Shown here piece by piece: positions 45,251 through 63,089 of a DNA stretch of 64,000 bases (position 1 is its first letter; each line of letters starts with the position of its first letter). The notes under the pieces were generated by a model. The model did no database searches, had not been told where the DNA came from, and was given only the letters and a program-made list of their open reading frames with translations. A program made the position numbers and the translations under genes. This stretch comes from Amphimedon queenslandica (taxonomy: Eukaryota; Porifera; Demospongiae; Haplosclerida; Niphatidae): assembly GCF_000090795.2 (NCBI RefSeq), contig NW_003546245.1:907360-971359 (forward strand), read 5' to 3'.

Positions 45251-45600
45251 TCATTACTTTTTGTATTCTTGATGGAGTAGTAGTTTTTTCAATGGTGTGA
45301 GGTCATTCAAATAGGATCCTCCAATATCAAGCATTCTATGGAAGGCAGCACAAGTCATTAATCATACTGCATCTAGTGTACATGAACCTGCACTGAGCCT
45401 GCGGTATCAACTCTGATAGACTTGAGAGTGAAGGCAGATCGATATCTGTCTGCCATAAGCTATAGAGAAGAGCAAGGAAAAACAAATAGCGATTGTCATT
45501 TTTAATGGACATGGACATTGTGTATACCTGATTTCTGATGTGGTCATTGTTTGAAAGGTGGATTGTAAAGCAGTCATGAGCGGTGTGGTCACTTTGAGAT
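43934..45600 (-). CDS. LRRC71-like leucine-rich repeat protein
   Basis: Exons on the minus strand give VTTPLMTALQSTFQTM, EISLWQTDIDLPSLSSLSEL, MLDIGGSYLNDLTPLKKLLL, FTGLSLRCCTLQDDHLSPLC, PLQQLDLGQNSLSDDGLKMI, RNLISLSLSGNNITDIGVSY, EFVLNHKEIVKRRKLF and a basic, Lys/Ser-rich tail to 43934. The repeats are RNI-type LRRs. The order and the post-LRR motif (LNHKEIVKRRKLF) resemble LRRC71, which has THTEVVERRRLLLEK; LRRC71 is a poorly known protein with LRRs. The first exon here (45600-45532) has no upstream ATG in frame. Either it starts at the internal Met (MTALQSTF) or it is spliced in frame from AP4E1 exons (see finding). An intron holds a MITE with an 8-bp target duplication and another an (AAT)n run. 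Confidence 0.65.
44500..44711. mobile_element. hAT-like MITE with 8-bp target duplication (LRR gene intron)
   Basis: The 212-bp element starts CAGGGTTTCCCCATGGGATT and ends GCATGTTTTGTGGGAAACC plus three diverged bases. CATGTATG flanks it at 44492-44499 and 44712-44719. ACATGTA-type sequence is common in this genome, so the duplication is slightly less telling than the one at 20032. Confidence 0.78.
45196..45250. repeat. (AAT)n microsatellite
   Basis: Seventeen or so uninterrupted AAT triplets inside an intron of the LRRC71-like gene. Confidence 0.9.
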
Positions 45601-45626
45601 CTGGAGGGAGAGAGAGAGAAAGTAAA

Positions 45627-53283
<7,657 letters not shown>

Positions 53284-53861
53284 AGCCAATCCTTTGGTTG
53301 ATCAAAGAGAAAAGATATTATAATATAATCATGCATGGGTAGATAAAATTTGAGCCCTAAAACTTCAACAACTGTATCATACACCATAAAATCTCCGTTT
53401 ATTTTTGCTCACAATTATTTATTTCCCTATCTCTATATATAATCTCTTCTCTGTATCTTACTGGTGTCCCTAGATATAATGGATATCTCTTCTTGGATTT
53501 CAGCAGCTCACTGAGCTCAGTCTGGGCTGGGGGTGTGGCTGGTTATGGTCACGTGACGTTAAGTGGGTGTGATTTTACTTAACCACGCCTACTCTTTACT
53601 GTCTCATGGCATTCAAAATAATTATTCTTAACAAAATTATATCTGCTACCATTGTAGTACTTGCAATTGACAAATGAATTGGTACACTAGTGTAAATTAT
53701 TGTTTTTAGTTTGCGTGCCAGTTTCAGTTAGTTTTTGACTTGTAATTCCTGCAAAAAGACCTCAATAGAACAATAGATAGAGTCTCAATTCTAAAATTAA
53801 GACCAATACGGCATATATTGTAGAAGAAACCAAAATCGAATTAGTCAAGAATTGTCCCACC
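53284..53861. promoter_or_regulatory. Divergent upstream region, AP4E1 / TPR gene
   Basis: The 578-bp spacer contains TCACGTGACGT (about 53549-53559), a combined E-box/CRE-like palindrome, next to TGGGTGTGG boxes and CCACGCC (near 53584). The cluster lies closer to AP4E1. The rest up to 53861 is AT-rich and shows no repeat I recognise. Confidence 0.45.
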
Positions 53862-55502
53862 ATGTCTTACCAAGGGCTAGGTAACAAGATTTCCACCTCT
53901 TCTCCAGAATGCAGGGCCTTGATCAATCGTGGCATGCTCAGTTCTTATGGGTTCAAGCGTGAAGAAGCTATCATTTGCTTTAAGAAGGCACTAGAGATAG
54001 ACAGCAACTGCCCCATTGCTCATTGCTTCATTGCTTACAATAATGCAGCAGACTACAACAATCCTTATGGCTTTGATTATGGAGAAGGTTACAAGGAGTC
54101 ACAGAAAGCATTGGAAATTGCCTCCAAAATGGCCTCAATTCCTGCCTGGGAGTTGGCAGTGATAGAAGCACAGACACACAGGTTCTGCTGGCCTGTGGGC
54201 TCAAAACCAATGGATCAACTTCACAAAGATTATGCCAAAGTGATGCGTGAAGTATACAATAAGTATGGTGAAAATGACACTGATATTACGACTCTCTTTG
54301 CAGAATCTCTGATGATGCTTGCCCCATGGGCCCTCTGGACCAAACCCCCAAACATCAAACCTGCAGCTGAAGAAACAGAAGAAATAGTTGCAACTTTAGA
54401 GAAAGGTCTTGAGATTGATCCCGTCCACCCAGGGCTTGCTCATTTCTATATCCACGCAATGGAGCTTTCTCCGACACCCGAAAAGGCACTTCCAACCTCT
54501 GACCTCCTCCGAGATAAATACCCTGATCAGGGTCACCTATTACACATGCCCTCTCACATTGATATGTGGGTAGGACAGTACAAAGAAGCCATTGAGACCA
54601 ACAAAGCAGCTATAGTCTCTGATGAGGCATACAAAGCAAACCGAGAGGCTGAAATTGAAATGTATGACATGTATCGAATACATAATTACCACTTTGCTGT
54701 TTGGGCCGCTATGTTTGATGGGCAATACACTGCAGCTATGGAGCATTCTAAAGGAGCTGAAAGGCAGCTTGGATTTGACGTGGTCACCGCTACAGTTGAT
54801 GGAGCATCTTTTGGCCCAATTTGGATGGAAGCATTTTTATCTCTCCCTTGGCACGTCCTTGTTCGTTTTGGGAAATGGCAAGAGATTATTGATAGACCTA
54901 TGTATAAGGACAAAGATATCTATGCTGGAACAACAGCTGTTGCTTGTTATGCTCGTGCAATAGCTTTTGCTGTTTTGGGCAAAGCAAATGAAGCTGATGT
55001 GGAACGAGCAAATTTCTACACAGCTTTGAAGAACAAAGCACTTGAGGGTCGTCGTCTTTTTAATAATCCGATGCACGATCCAGTTGCAAAGAATGGTGTA
55101 CTTGATGTTGCCGAGGCTGTGTTGAATGGGGAAGTTGAGTACCACAAGGGAAACTTTGATGAGGCGTTCAAGTGGCTAAACACAGCAGTAGAGCGTGATG
55201 CTAATCTTGCTTATGATGAGCCATGGGGATGGATGACGCCAGCAAGACATGTATTGGGTGCTTTGCTGCTTGAGCACAAAGAGGCAGCTAAGGCTGAAGA
55301 AGTGTACCGTGAGGATTTGAAGCAATACAAGAATAACATGTGGTCACTCTTGGGTTTGTATCAAGCTCTCAAGGAGCAAAAGAAAAACGAGAAAGAAGCA
55401 GAAGAAGTACTTCATCTATTCAAGGAAGCAAGTGCTCGCTGTGATAAAACAATCAATGTCGGAGCTTCGTGTTTGTGTGCTACCAAACTATGCAGCAAGT
55501 AA
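53862..55502 (+). CDS. Intronless TPR-repeat protein of bacterial style
   Basis: A single 546-codon frame from ATG (MSYQGLGNKISTSSPECRAL) to TAA with no intron. It begins with TPR-like helices (EEAIICFKKALEIDSNCPIA, GYKESQKALEIASKM), a middle with LAHFYIHAMELSPTPEKALP and the motif HLLHMPSHIDMWVGQYKEAI, then RIHNYHFAVWAAMFDGQYTA, and C-terminal repeats (YHKGNFDEAFKWLNTAVERD, AKAEEVYREDLKQYKNNMWS). The HMPSHI and HNYHF combination is typical of a family of long TPR proteins abundant in bacteria and scattered in some eukaryotes. No signal peptide or membrane segment. Function unknown; TPRs suggest protein binding. Lack of introns amid intron-rich neighbours makes horizontal origin or retroposition plausible, not shown. 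Confidence 0.85.
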   Translation: MSYQGLGNKISTSSPECRALINRGMLSSYGFKREEAIICFKKALEIDSNCPIAHCFIAYNNAADYNNPYGFDYGEGYKESQKALEIASKMASIPAWELAVIEAQTHRFCWPVGSKPMDQLHKDYAKVMREVYNKYGENDTDITTLFAESLMMLAPWALWTKPPNIKPAAEETEEIVATLEKGLEIDPVHPGLAHFYIHAMELSPTPEKALPTSDLLRDKYPDQGHLLHMPSHIDMWVGQYKEAIETNKAAIVSDEAYKANREAEIEMYDMYRIHNYHFAVWAAMFDGQYTAAMEHSKGAERQLGFDVVTATVDGASFGPIWMEAFLSLPWHVLVRFGKWQEIIDRPMYKDKDIYAGTTAVACYARAIAFAVLGKANEADVERANFYTALKNKALEGRRLFNNPMHDPVAKNGVLDVAEAVLNGEVEYHKGNFDEAFKWLNTAVERDANLAYDEPWGWMTPARHVLGALLLEHKEAAKAEEVYREDLKQYKNNMWSLLGLYQALKEQKKNEKEAEEVLHLFKEASARCDKTINVGASCLCATKLCSK

Positions 55503-55748
55503 TATTTCTTTACTATGTGGGACACCACCATACTATGGTAATTAATTTAGTAATATTATTATTAAGATTATTAATTTTAATTTGATTTAATAATTGATTT
55601 ACAAGGTAGACAGAGAAAATTAACAGAAGAGAGGAGACACAAATATTAAAAACACCTTTTTAATAATCAGCAAGAGCTGCTGATTATATCACGTGATCTA
55701 TGGCATATCCCACGTGATCCTGTCAAACCCGCCCATTTTACTCCCAAA
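55503..55748. promoter_or_regulatory. Spacer upstream of lipid-transfer gene with paired CACGTGAT motifs
   Basis: CACGTGATC occurs twice (about 55691 and 55711), in TATCACGTGATC and CCCACGTGATCC contexts typical of USF/MITF-type E-boxes. They lie just before the lipid transfer protein ATG at 55749, next to CCCGCCCATTTTACTCCC. Upstream is AT-rich 3' sequence of the TPR gene. Regulatory role is inferred. Confidence 0.45.
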
Positions 55749-58700
55749 ATGGGCACTTCTGCAGAAGTGTTGTCTTCTGCTAGACTTTTCCTTCTCTTAC
55801 TGCTTTTATGGACTGTCAATGCAGAGAAAGGATCTGTCTTACCAGCTAATACCCAATACGAGGCTGGGTATATTTACAAGTATCATTTCAATAGTGATGT
55901 CTCACTACATAGCAACATCAGAGCTGCAACAAGTCTGCAGGTTAGTTTTGTACTAGAATTAATGTTAACTTAAAAATATTCGTCATGTCTTGATGCTTGT
56001 ATGAAATATCAGCCACTATGAGTTTTATTGTGCATCCAGCAATATTGTGAACACTCCATTGTGTTTCTGTCTGTTTATCATGTTGCTAAGAAATGGATCA
56101 TTATTCATTGCAGATTATTATTATTCATTAGTGTATGAAATGCATTAATTTATGTTGCTTGCATTAGGTCGATTTATTGGTTTTATCTGAGAAGGATCAA
56201 GTGCAGCATCTTGCCCTTACATTCTCTAATTTGAATCTAACCTGGCATACATCAGACAGTAAGTATCATTTGGATAATGCATAGTTACTGCTGTTACTAT
56301 TATGTTAAAAGGTAGTAGAGAAGACCGACCTTTTGAAGATATAAGCAAATGGTATGTGAGCATTAAACTCTTTACTTTAGTCATGCACTTCATTATTGTT
56401 TTGTGACTTTGCATTAGGTTTTCTGTTTTTCGAGACTATTCTGGTCATGTTCAAATTATCCAGTACCCACAGGCTGAGAGAGGTAGCTCAGTGTTGAGTA
56501 TTAAGAAGATGATCACTCAATTGATCTCTATTGAGGATGAGAGCTTTGCTTCTGCTGGTGGTAAGTTATTGAAAATCACAATTATTATATAAAGAATATT
56601 TATATAGACTCTTTTATTCAAAATTATGTACTGAATCAGAGTGGTGCCAAGAAAAACTGTAGCAAGGTATATATGCACTATTTAAATTATAATTTAAAAT
56701 TCTATTTTATTATTTTAGGTGTATCAGTTTGATGCCAGTGGTTGCTTAAAAACTGTTGAGCTATCAGAATATATAATTCAAGATCAATCTAAAGGTTAAG
56801 ATTCTGTTATTACTATAGAAAAATATAGCTGTTCTCCTATTATAGGGTATACTGGATTTATTGATGGTCTTAAGTCATTTAATAAATTGACTTTGATTGG
56901 TAAAGAGCTTAATCAATCTCCACTTCCATCAATACCAGTTAAATTGATGAATGAAACTCTAAAGTCAGCTCACAGCCAGGTCAGTTAAAGCAACATAATG
57001 CAGAATTTTATTATAATACTCACAAAACTCATAGGCAGTGGAAAGAGTTCCTTTATCATCAGTATATGAAGGCATCGTTCAGCATCTCTCATGTACATCA
57101 ACTTCCTCTTTTTGTCAGAAAGAATTGATTAAAAGCTTACATCTTCTTTCAAGCAGAGACCTGAAGCTCCTGGTTAAAAGAATTGAAGGGGTACGTAAAA
57201 ATAAAATATCCAGCAAATAATTGTATAATAATTATATCATTTATTTCTTGTTTAGTCTTTTCATTCATCATCAGAAATACTAACACTCATTGATGCACTA
57301 GTAATGTGTGATGTGTGTAACACTACAGACCTTCTTACCAATACTGTACTGGCTAATAAGAGCCAATCTGATGCAGTACTGCAGAAGACACTGCACTACT
57401 TTGCTACTTCAACACTACCTGTAAAGGAAAATACAGTGAGAGTCATCAAAAGTATGATAGATGGAGGAATAATCTCTAGCTGTGAGTTATAACAGTCATG
57501 CATCTGGTTGTAGTAATCATCAGGGTAGGAATCAGCTCAAAGTTAGGGAGCATGTTATGTGCATTGGTGAAGTTTGGTTTCATTGCCAACAAGCAAAATC
57601 TATTTTTTTCATTGTCACAAAAAATTGTGACAACCAAAGAAACCACTTGTTCCATTGTCACAAAATCCGTGACAAGCAAAAAATCATTTGTTTCATTGTC
57701 ACGAAATCCGTGACAAGCAAAAACCCATTTTTTCCATTGTCACAAAATCCATGACAAGCAAAAAAACCCATTTGTTTCATTGTCACGAAATCCGTGACAA
57801 GCAAAAACCCATTTGTTCCATTGTCACGAAATCCGTGACATGCAAAAAACCATTTCTTCCATTGTCACAAAATTCGTGACAAACAAAAATCCATTGGTTT
57901 CATTGTCACTATAAATGCAGGACTTTGGCCCAATTTTTGAGTAACTATAAAAATTCTTTTAAAAACCAAATTTGATTGGAATCAGCCCAAACTTTTTACA
58001 CAGCATAAAAACATGTATATGTATCAGAAAAAAATTATTGAAATGGTAAATTGACTAAATTCTCTCCTTGTCATTTTTGGTGAAATTTGGCCAAAGTACC
58101 CTGCACTATAGTACAGGGTCTTTTGCCCGCATAATTTGAAACTTTTATGCAACATATTGAACAAAGGACATAAATATTTTAAAATACAGTGACCTTATTT
58201 CACACCCCGGTGATTCCTGTGAATAATAATTTATTCACAATGATAAGTATGATCTTTTATCGTAATGTAGTGACTAAGAAGAAGGCATTTCTGACACTAG
58301 GAGCTATAGCAATGTCTGTAAAAGATGAGACTCCACAACTATCCCGTGACATTGTGGACTATTTGCACAAGTACTTGAATAGTGCCTCTCCATCCCTCCA
58401 TGATGCTTCAGTCATTGATGGAATTGGTAATGCAGGACACAAGACATCACAGAGCATCCTTCATCATTATGCTAAAAAGGATAAAAGAAGTCATGTTCAA
58501 CATGCTGCCATAAGAGCTCTTAGACACAATCATGATACTGAGGTAAGAGGAGAATAGAGGAGAATAATTAGAGGATAAAGTATCATTGATCCCTTAAGAT
58601 TATTGTTGTTTTTACATTAACTACTAGACTGCTGATTTACTCCAAGATTTAGCCAAGGGTTCATCCAGTGGTGTAGTACAACATGCTGCAGTGTCTATGT

Positions 58701-60201
58701 ACCAGAAGCACCATTTGGCCAAGCGAGACATTTTAACTGAACTAAAATCAAAGTAATTATTAGTAACAGCACAAGAGATTAACTACAAAAACATTATTAC
58801 ATTTTCTGATGCCCTCATGCTACCTGATTCTTGAGTTATGAGCATTCCAAAATATGACAATCAAGAAAATATTTTTGTATTTAAAAATGTCGATAACTGC
58901 CTTAATTTATTATCATTTGTACCATTAGGGTTCAAAGGTCACGGCGTAGTGTTGCTGCTGCTGCTGATGCTAGTGGAGTATACAATACCACAATGCCTCC
59001 AGTTCACTGGAGCACTGCCTTTGGAGATGATAATATTACTATGAATATGGACAGGACCATACATAATCAATTCAGCCTATCTACCGGTAACTCCATGCAT
59101 ACTTTAACATGCATAATGTAATCCACATGTACATGTACATATATATAATCATTTCCTTAGTCCATACATGTATATGGACATTACTGTTTTGATACAATGC
59201 ACATGCTTTTATCCTCAGCTACCGTTTCTCTCAATGTTTTCCTACATGCACATGTACATTTGTATTTGACTGCTGCGTGCTGACTAGATCATAAACTTTA
59301 CTATGTTGATGTCATTATGTGTAAACAGTCATGTGGTACAACAACTGCCAATTCAGTTTTGGCTCTTTATTGTCATTTATTACAATAATAGTCTATTGTT
59401 TACATTTTGTTATCTCATTTATGCATAATTACAATAAAATGATTGATATACATTTAGATTAAGTGTTGTGTTTATTCTTATCTTTTTACTGTTAGACCCA
59501 TATTCAACTAACTATGTACTATCAATGAGAGATGAGACTTCATTTACTGTTGATCTCCAGCTATCCTCTGGCATACAGCACAATCAGTTTCTTAGAACTG
59601 AGCTCTGTCTTGATGGCAGAGTATCATACAGCACTAACATGCTAACAGTACGTCAAGCAAACATACTTAATGATAATCTACATGTACATACATACATACA
59701 CAGAACAAGTTTACTTATAAATCCATTGTGGACATGAACTATTATTATTATCATGTTTGTATAGGATTTCACTATTTTCGGCATTAGAGATCAGCACAGC
59801 CAGTTCATGGTTGTTATTAATGATCTGATACAGAAGTTCTCTCTTGCCTATGATGCCTTTGTTTCATCTCAGTCAACTTATTCGTCTGTGACCTCAAGGT
59901 TTTCTCCTGCTCTCACGTCAATTGAGTCATCATTCAGTCAATCATCTGAGTATCTCTCTCAGTTTCATTTTTCCATTGATTCGATCTCTGATGGTATCAG
60001 ATTCAAGAATGATATTAATGATCTTTCGCTGATACTGAATTCAACACTGAGCAATATTATGATCTCATATACAAGCACTAAGCAGGTAAGTTATTCAAAG
60101 TCTCTTGTTAAAACAATAAAGAATACAATAATAAACTTTTGTAGGCTCTACGTGTACATGTAGTTCTACACTACTATACTTTTACTATATACTACTATTA
60201 G
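55749..60201 (+). CDS. Large lipid transfer protein (vitellogenin_N / MTP-like)
   Basis: Starts with a signal peptide (MGTSAEVLSSARLFLLLLLL...NA), then an N-terminal lipoprotein fold: AGYIYKYHFNSDVSLH, VDLLVLSEKDQVQHLALTFS, YQFDASGCLKTVELSEYI. A helical domain follows (VERVPLSSVYEGIVQHLSC, KAFLTLGAIAMSVKDE, HDASVIDGIGNAGHKTSQSI, HVQHAAIRALRHNHDTE), the arrangement shared by MTP, vitellogenin and apolipophorin, which bind and load lipid in the secretory pathway. A basic RSRRS (near 58940), a possible furin site, precedes the beta-sheet region. At roughly 850-900 residues the size suits MTP rather than full vitellogenin, but identity within the superfamily is unsure. The end is uncertain: exon 60145-60201 adds an unusual short tail (ALRVHVVLHYYTF), while reading through the previous donor stops at 60163. 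One intron holds a hairpin minisatellite and a MITE. Confidence 0.75.
57611..57910. repeat. Hairpin minisatellite, ~41-43 bp unit, about 8 copies
   Basis: ATTGTCAC recurs at about 57611, 57654, 57695, 57736, 57779, 57820, 57861 and 57902. Most units contain TTGTCACGAAATCCGTGACA, an 8-bp stem with a short loop, followed by AGCAAAAACCCATTTGTT. It lies in a lipid-transfer-gene intron and abuts a MITE remnant. Confidence 0.9.
57911..58165. mobile_element. hAT-like MITE remnant (lipid-transfer gene intron)
   Basis: It contains GGAATCAGCCCAAACTTTTT, ATGTATATGTATCAGAAAAA and CCCTGCACTATAGTACAGGG with flanking TTTGGCCAAAG. Ends are decayed on both sides. Confidence 0.65.
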
Positions 60202-60266
60202 TTATATCAAGAGTACACAATGTACTCTTGTTAATATTAACATGTATTTTAAACTATAGTGTCTTG

Positions 60267-61934
60267 TTATTGATAGTGTATACTAAAAGGGCGACCTTGT
60301 GTGTAGTATTGTTCTAGAGGATATGGCCTAGGCTGGTAGACATGAATAAACCGTAATCCTGCTTCTTTAACTGGAGGGACAGTGATGTTATAGCAACGAG
60401 TTTTATTATTTGGCTTCACTTCACAGGCCAAACCATCAGTGATATCATCTTCTGATTCATTAACGATAGCTTTTAGTTCTGGCAGCACACTTTCAGGTGC
60501 TGCAGGGCCACCAGAAATATCCCGACACTCAACAGTAATAACTACATCAAAAGTGAACTTATTTTGACGATGCTTTAAGTAAGCAAAGTTCTTGACACTT
60601 GGTGTACTGTAGATTTTCCCAAACATTTTAGCAGGAAGGTCATCATTGCTTGGCTTCAAATACAGCTCATCATCATCTGCTGGTGATAAGTCAAAGGTAC
60701 TGTAGCGGTCATGAAGGTAATCTAGTCGTTGCTTTAGCTGAGTCTTAAGAAACATAAACTCAGCTGGATTAGCAGTAACAGAGAAATCTTTAATGAACTC
60801 CAAGCTTTCTTCCAGTGTGTCTGTTACACGTTTCAATACTGCCTGATGATCATCAATCTCTTTCTTTTTGAGGTCACAGATAAGATTAGCTTTAGCTATT
60901 GCTTCATCTCTCTCAACGGTTAGCTGTTCCACTAATTGATTGTATCTTTCATTAAGAGCAACAATAATATTATCACGCTTTGTTTCCAAGCTCCTTTTGA
61001 CATTTTCTCCTCTATTTTCGGCATCTTTAAATGTGTCCTTCAACCTCTTCACTTTCTGTTGTTCTTCTTCGCTTTCCTCACGAGCATGCGAATAACATTT
61101 CTCAACGTCAGTAACAAGACAATCGGTGCTACGATGATAAATGGTACAGCATTTATGGCACATTAATTCACAATGAGTGAGACAATACATATCTACGAGA
61201 TGCTTACGATGCTCAGAACAACGCCACGTTTGACGATTCATACCTTCCCACCAATTTATCTCAGGATCAATTTTAATAACCTGATGATCTTCTGTATCTT
61301 CCTGCCTTCTGTGTGCTTCTCTGCAAAAATCACAAAGAGGAATATTGCCACATTCTTTGTCATTACAGATCCACTTGGCAGTATCCTTCTTGCACTTCTG
61401 ACACTCCATCTTTCCTTGAGATAGTTTCTCTTTAAGCTTAGCTGCATGAATGATATTAGACAATGGCCTGCTAACTGAATCCTCACAATCGCCTATCTCA
61501 CAATCATGAGGAGCTGTCAACTTCTCATTTCCATGAAGCACATACTTTTTTTTAACTTCCTGAGCACCAGCCTCCCTTTCTCTTTCTCCTTGATCCTCAT
61601 CTTCTGACAGCATTCTTTCTTCATCCTCACCTTCTTCCTCACCAGCTCTTTCTCCTCCTTCTCTTTGTATCACAACATTACTCTGTATTGATGCTGATAG
61701 GCTATCTCTAGCTACAACTCTTTCTTCTCTTCGATTTCTTTTTTTCTCACCAGCTTTTTTACTTAGACAATCAGGGCAATGTATATGAAGGCAGGGTAGC
61801 ATGATAGGATCGACATAGCTGTTATTGCATTCCTTACACTTGAGGTGTCGTTGACAGAAAGTTTCTACATCAAAACTGGATCTATTGATGGAAGATCCCT
61901 CTCTCTCGATAGCTGGTTCTTCCAGTGCTGCCAT
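60267..61934 (-). CDS. Single-exon TRIM protein (RING, two B-boxes, coiled coil)
   Basis: A 555-residue uninterrupted frame. An N-terminal RING starts at CKECNNSYVDPIMLPCLHIH and CPDC (about residues 33-56). An unusually long charged insert (about 80 residues, KKRNRREERVV to EVKKKYVLHG) then separates it from a closing C-x4-C (HDCEIGDC) and SRPLSNIIHAAKLKE. B-box 1 (CQKCKKDTAKWICNDKECG, CDFCREAHR) and B-box 2 (RCSEHRKHLVDMYC, CHKCCTIYHRSTDC) follow, then a long coiled coil (residues about 285-400, EQLTVERDEAIAKANLICDL). The C-terminal region has TFDVVITVECRDISGG and YNITVPPVKEAGLRFIHVYQ, perhaps an Ig/filamin-like fold. TRIM proteins are usually E3 ubiquitin ligases; substrate unknown. It converges with the lipid-transfer gene and has a tandem partial copy at 63350-64000. 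Confidence 0.87.
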   Translation of the reverse strand: MAALEEPAIEREGSSINRSSFDVETFCQRHLKCKECNNSYVDPIMLPCLHIHCPDCLSKKAGEKKRNRREERVVARDSLSASIQSNVVIQREGGERAGEEEGEDEERMLSEDEDQGEREREAGAQEVKKKYVLHGNEKLTAPHDCEIGDCEDSVSRPLSNIIHAAKLKEKLSQGKMECQKCKKDTAKWICNDKECGNIPLCDFCREAHRRQEDTEDHQVIKIDPEINWWEGMNRQTWRCSEHRKHLVDMYCLTHCELMCHKCCTIYHRSTDCLVTDVEKCYSHAREESEEEQQKVKRLKDTFKDAENRGENVKRSLETKRDNIIVALNERYNQLVEQLTVERDEAIAKANLICDLKKKEIDDHQAVLKRVTDTLEESLEFIKDFSVTANPAEFMFLKTQLKQRLDYLHDRYSTFDLSPADDDELYLKPSNDDLPAKMFGKIYSTPSVKNFAYLKHRQNKFTFDVVITVECRDISGGPAAPESVLPELKAIVNESEDDITDGLACEVKPNNKTRCYNITVPPVKEAGLRFIHVYQPRPYPLEQYYTQGRPFSIHYQ

Positions 61935-62383
61935 GTGATTGTAAGATTGCTATATCTTGTAACTTGTAAGGCAAAAACAAAGGAGATGGAAGGCTATACA
62001 GTCTACTAACAATTAAAACAAAGGTTGATTGTTATTAGTTTTATACGGCTGCGTTAGTTGGCAGTCAACCACTTTCACTTCCTATAGCTGGAATCATGTG
62101 ATTACTATCATGAGCAATCCCAAGGGAATGTCTGCTGCACCATTTGTAGCTAGCTAACTGATCCATTAGACCCATGTACGTAATGTAATATTCAGTGTGT
62201 GGTTTATCATTACGGGAAGAATGTAGACATTATGGGGCTCAGCCCCCGAGCCACACTATTGTTGTGCTATGTGTCATGCAGTCTTTATATATTGACATAT
62301 TATACCGTCATTAACTCATGCTACATTATGTGTTCCTCTATTTCATTTTACTCCTTTATAAATGTATTTTGCTATTCCATTAG
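61935..62383. other. Upstream region of TRIM gene
   Basis: No coding frame I trust. GGGGCTCAGCCCCCGAGCC (about 62234-62252) is a small GC-rich inverted repeat. The start of the TRIM transcript presumably lies between 61935 and about 62100. Confidence 0.45.
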
Positions 62384-62719
62384 CAGGGGCGTATCCAGCA
62401 GGGGCTGAGGGGGGCTTGAGCACCCCCCTCATGGCTGGGCTCAGAAAAAATTGATCAAATCCTGGACTTTTGCATCACTACCAAGCCTCTTAACAAAGTT
62501 ATCTAGCCCCCTGATCATTATTTCAGCAGTTTCCAGTGCTTTCAGGAGCAATCAGAAGTTGTCAAAAGTACTAGATGCTTGAAATAATTTTGACCCCACC
62601 CGTAATTCACGAAAATGAAGGAAAACGCCGTTTTACCGCCGCAAAAAGGGGTGTGGCCAAAATTGCGGCGCTTCGCGCGCCCTCAGACCCCCCCTTTCCC
62701 CATTTCTGGATACGCCCTG
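62384..62719. mobile_element. GC-rich hAT-like element, CAGGGGCGTATCCAG ends
   Basis: The 336-bp element starts CAGGGGCGTATCCAGCAGGG and ends with the inverse of CAGGGCGTATCCAGAAATGG (one base shorter in the G run). The interior is GC-rich (CTTCGCGCGCCCTCAGACCC), strikingly unlike its surroundings. CAGGGGCG-type ends are common in hAT MITEs. Flanking ATTAG occurs on both sides, but not as a clean 8-bp duplication. It is unrelated in sequence to the CAGGGTTTCCC family. Confidence 0.75.
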
Positions 62720-62759
62720 AATTAGATCATTTTTTTGCTGAATAGATATAACATTTATT

Positions 62760-63000
62760 TATAATAGTTGGGTTTTATGAATTTTTAAGTTGTTCAAAAA
62801 TTATGCCAAAAATGGCAAGGAGAGAATTATCCATATAATTTTTTTCTGATACACATGTTCTTATGTTGTGTATCAATTTTGAGCTGAATCTGATAAAATT
62901 TGAATTTTTTATGAATTTTAGAAGTTGCTCCAATTGCCATGTACTCTATTGTAGTGCTTGTCAGCTCATGCTCACTTAGCATGCTTTGTGGGAAACCTTG
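62760..63000. mobile_element. hAT-like MITE copy, one intact end
   Basis: It contains TTGAGCTGAATCTGATAAAA, AGAAGTTGCTCCAATTGCCA and ends CATGCTTTGTGGGAAACCTTG, the family terminus. The left end is lost, close to the GC-rich element. Confidence 0.68.
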
Positions 63001-63089
63001 CAGTAGGACATGTTATTATGTTAAATTGCTTTTAATCTACATTAACTTAAAGAACAATAATACAATATAGCAGCCATTATTATGATCTG

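Noticed and set aside
57611-57910. Regularly spaced palindromic repeats resembling a CRISPR array
   Set aside because: The units are contiguous with no unique spacers, the repeat varies between copies, there are no cas genes, and the locus is an intron of an animal gene.
62376-62727. Target-site duplication of the GC-rich hAT-like element
   Set aside because: The flanking 8-mers (TCCATTAG and AATTAGAT) share only an offset ATTAG, which is not a clean duplication, so I did not claim one.
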